Positions 63,839 through 64,000 of a stretch of DNA of 64,000 bases are shown in pieces. Source of the stretch: Mesostigma viride (lineage: Eukaryota > Streptophyta > Mesostigmatophyceae > Mesostigmatales > Mesostigmataceae). The notes under the pieces were generated by a model that did no database searches, was not told the origin of the DNA, and saw only the letters and a program-made list of their open reading frames with translations. Position 1 is the first letter of the stretch. Every line of letters begins with the position of its first letter. The stretch is taken from NCBI GenBank assembly GCA_009746045.1, contig RPFO01000130.1, positions 62,001 to 126,000 on the forward strand, in the 5' to 3' direction. Made by a program: the position numbers and the translations under genes.

Positions 63839-64000
63839 TGCCCGGGCCTCTACAGCAGGCGGCCCTAGACGGGATTGATGATGCTTGCAGGTCCTTTGTC
63901 CGCCGGAACGGTGGTTCCGTAGCGGCAATGGCAGGATCTGTAGTGGATGGGGGTGAATATGCTGAAGGAGCCCCTTACGAACCGTTAGTAGCCGCACGCT
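63839..64000 (+). CDS. DIRS reverse transcriptase, N-terminal start (partial)
   Basis: The frame MPGPLQQAALDGIDDACRSF and on to the window edge matches DIRS-1 16003-16165 almost base for base. The catalytic motifs are beyond the end of the window. A G-rich run (63789-63807) just upstream resembles that at 15961-15972. Confidence 0.65.

Larger units (their letters stand above)
62257..64000 (+). mobile_element. DIRS/PAT-type retrotransposon, 5' part (DIRS-1 family), cut by window end
   Basis: It begins with the same terminal repeat A1 as DIRS-1 (62257-62460, TTGGTGAGCTATGCTCATTT), then has the gag-like frame from 62530 and the first 160 nt of the reverse transcriptase frame (from 63839). Sequence identity with 14426-16170 is high throughout. 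Whether its later parts are intact lies beyond the window. Confidence 0.85.

Overview
The window is nuclear DNA of a eukaryote, most likely a green alga. The reasons are plant-type leucine-rich repeats (LSGTIPxELGSL) cut into single-repeat exons with GT-AG borders, and tyrosine-recombinase retrotransposons of the DIRS/PAT ('Kangaroo') type with split direct repeats. Very little is intact host coding sequence. The class of organism is an inference; no species is claimed.

The host part is a series of diverged copies of a 1-2 kb cassette, all on the + strand (about 1-3620, 4375-5800, 8645-8845 joined to 20127-20330 and 24966-26750, 27700-32140, 40860-41690, 48725-51335, 60950-61930). Each cassette carries one or two 72-nt exons encoding one 24-residue leucine-rich repeat. 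Nine such exons were found. All lie between an AG acceptor and a GT donor and all split the same codon after its second base, so any of them could be joined in frame. One is 71 nt and frameshifted. Whether they form one very long gene or are remnants of a tandem family cannot be decided from sequence alone.

The cassettes have been a landing site for transposons, and the cassette copies supply near-empty sites that define many element ends. These are a hAT element (1769-3295, 8-bp TSD); a non-coding split-direct-repeat element (6658-8644); a piggyBac-like TTAA element (8846-20126) holding a second TTAA element (12325-19764), which holds a DIRS element (14426-19565); an LTR-like element (20359-24902) containing an 882-bp palindrome of palindromes with CAAGG TSD; a small LTR element with 5-bp TSD and tRNA-Met-like primer site (28824-30843); a hAT-like MITE (32749-33231); a Mutator-like fold-back element with 9-bp TSD (49188-49964); and a TA-flanked Tc1/mariner-like element (51766-53187).

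DIRS-type elements dominate the right half: a decayed + strand copy with terminal repeats (35331-40700), two - strand copies (41690-45860 and 53190-54530), a - strand fragment (57462-60330) split by a 5'-truncated LINE with its own TSD (58038-59544), and the 5' half of another + strand copy running off the end (62257-64000). Their gag-like, reverse transcriptase/RNase H and tyrosine recombinase frames are broken by stops, frameshifts and lost catalytic residues.

Four long short-period arrays (33461-34210, 47957-48268, 54909-55327, 59316-59486) and one 15 x 29-bp array (51339-51773) complete the window. The 29-bp array looks like an amplified transposon insertion junction.
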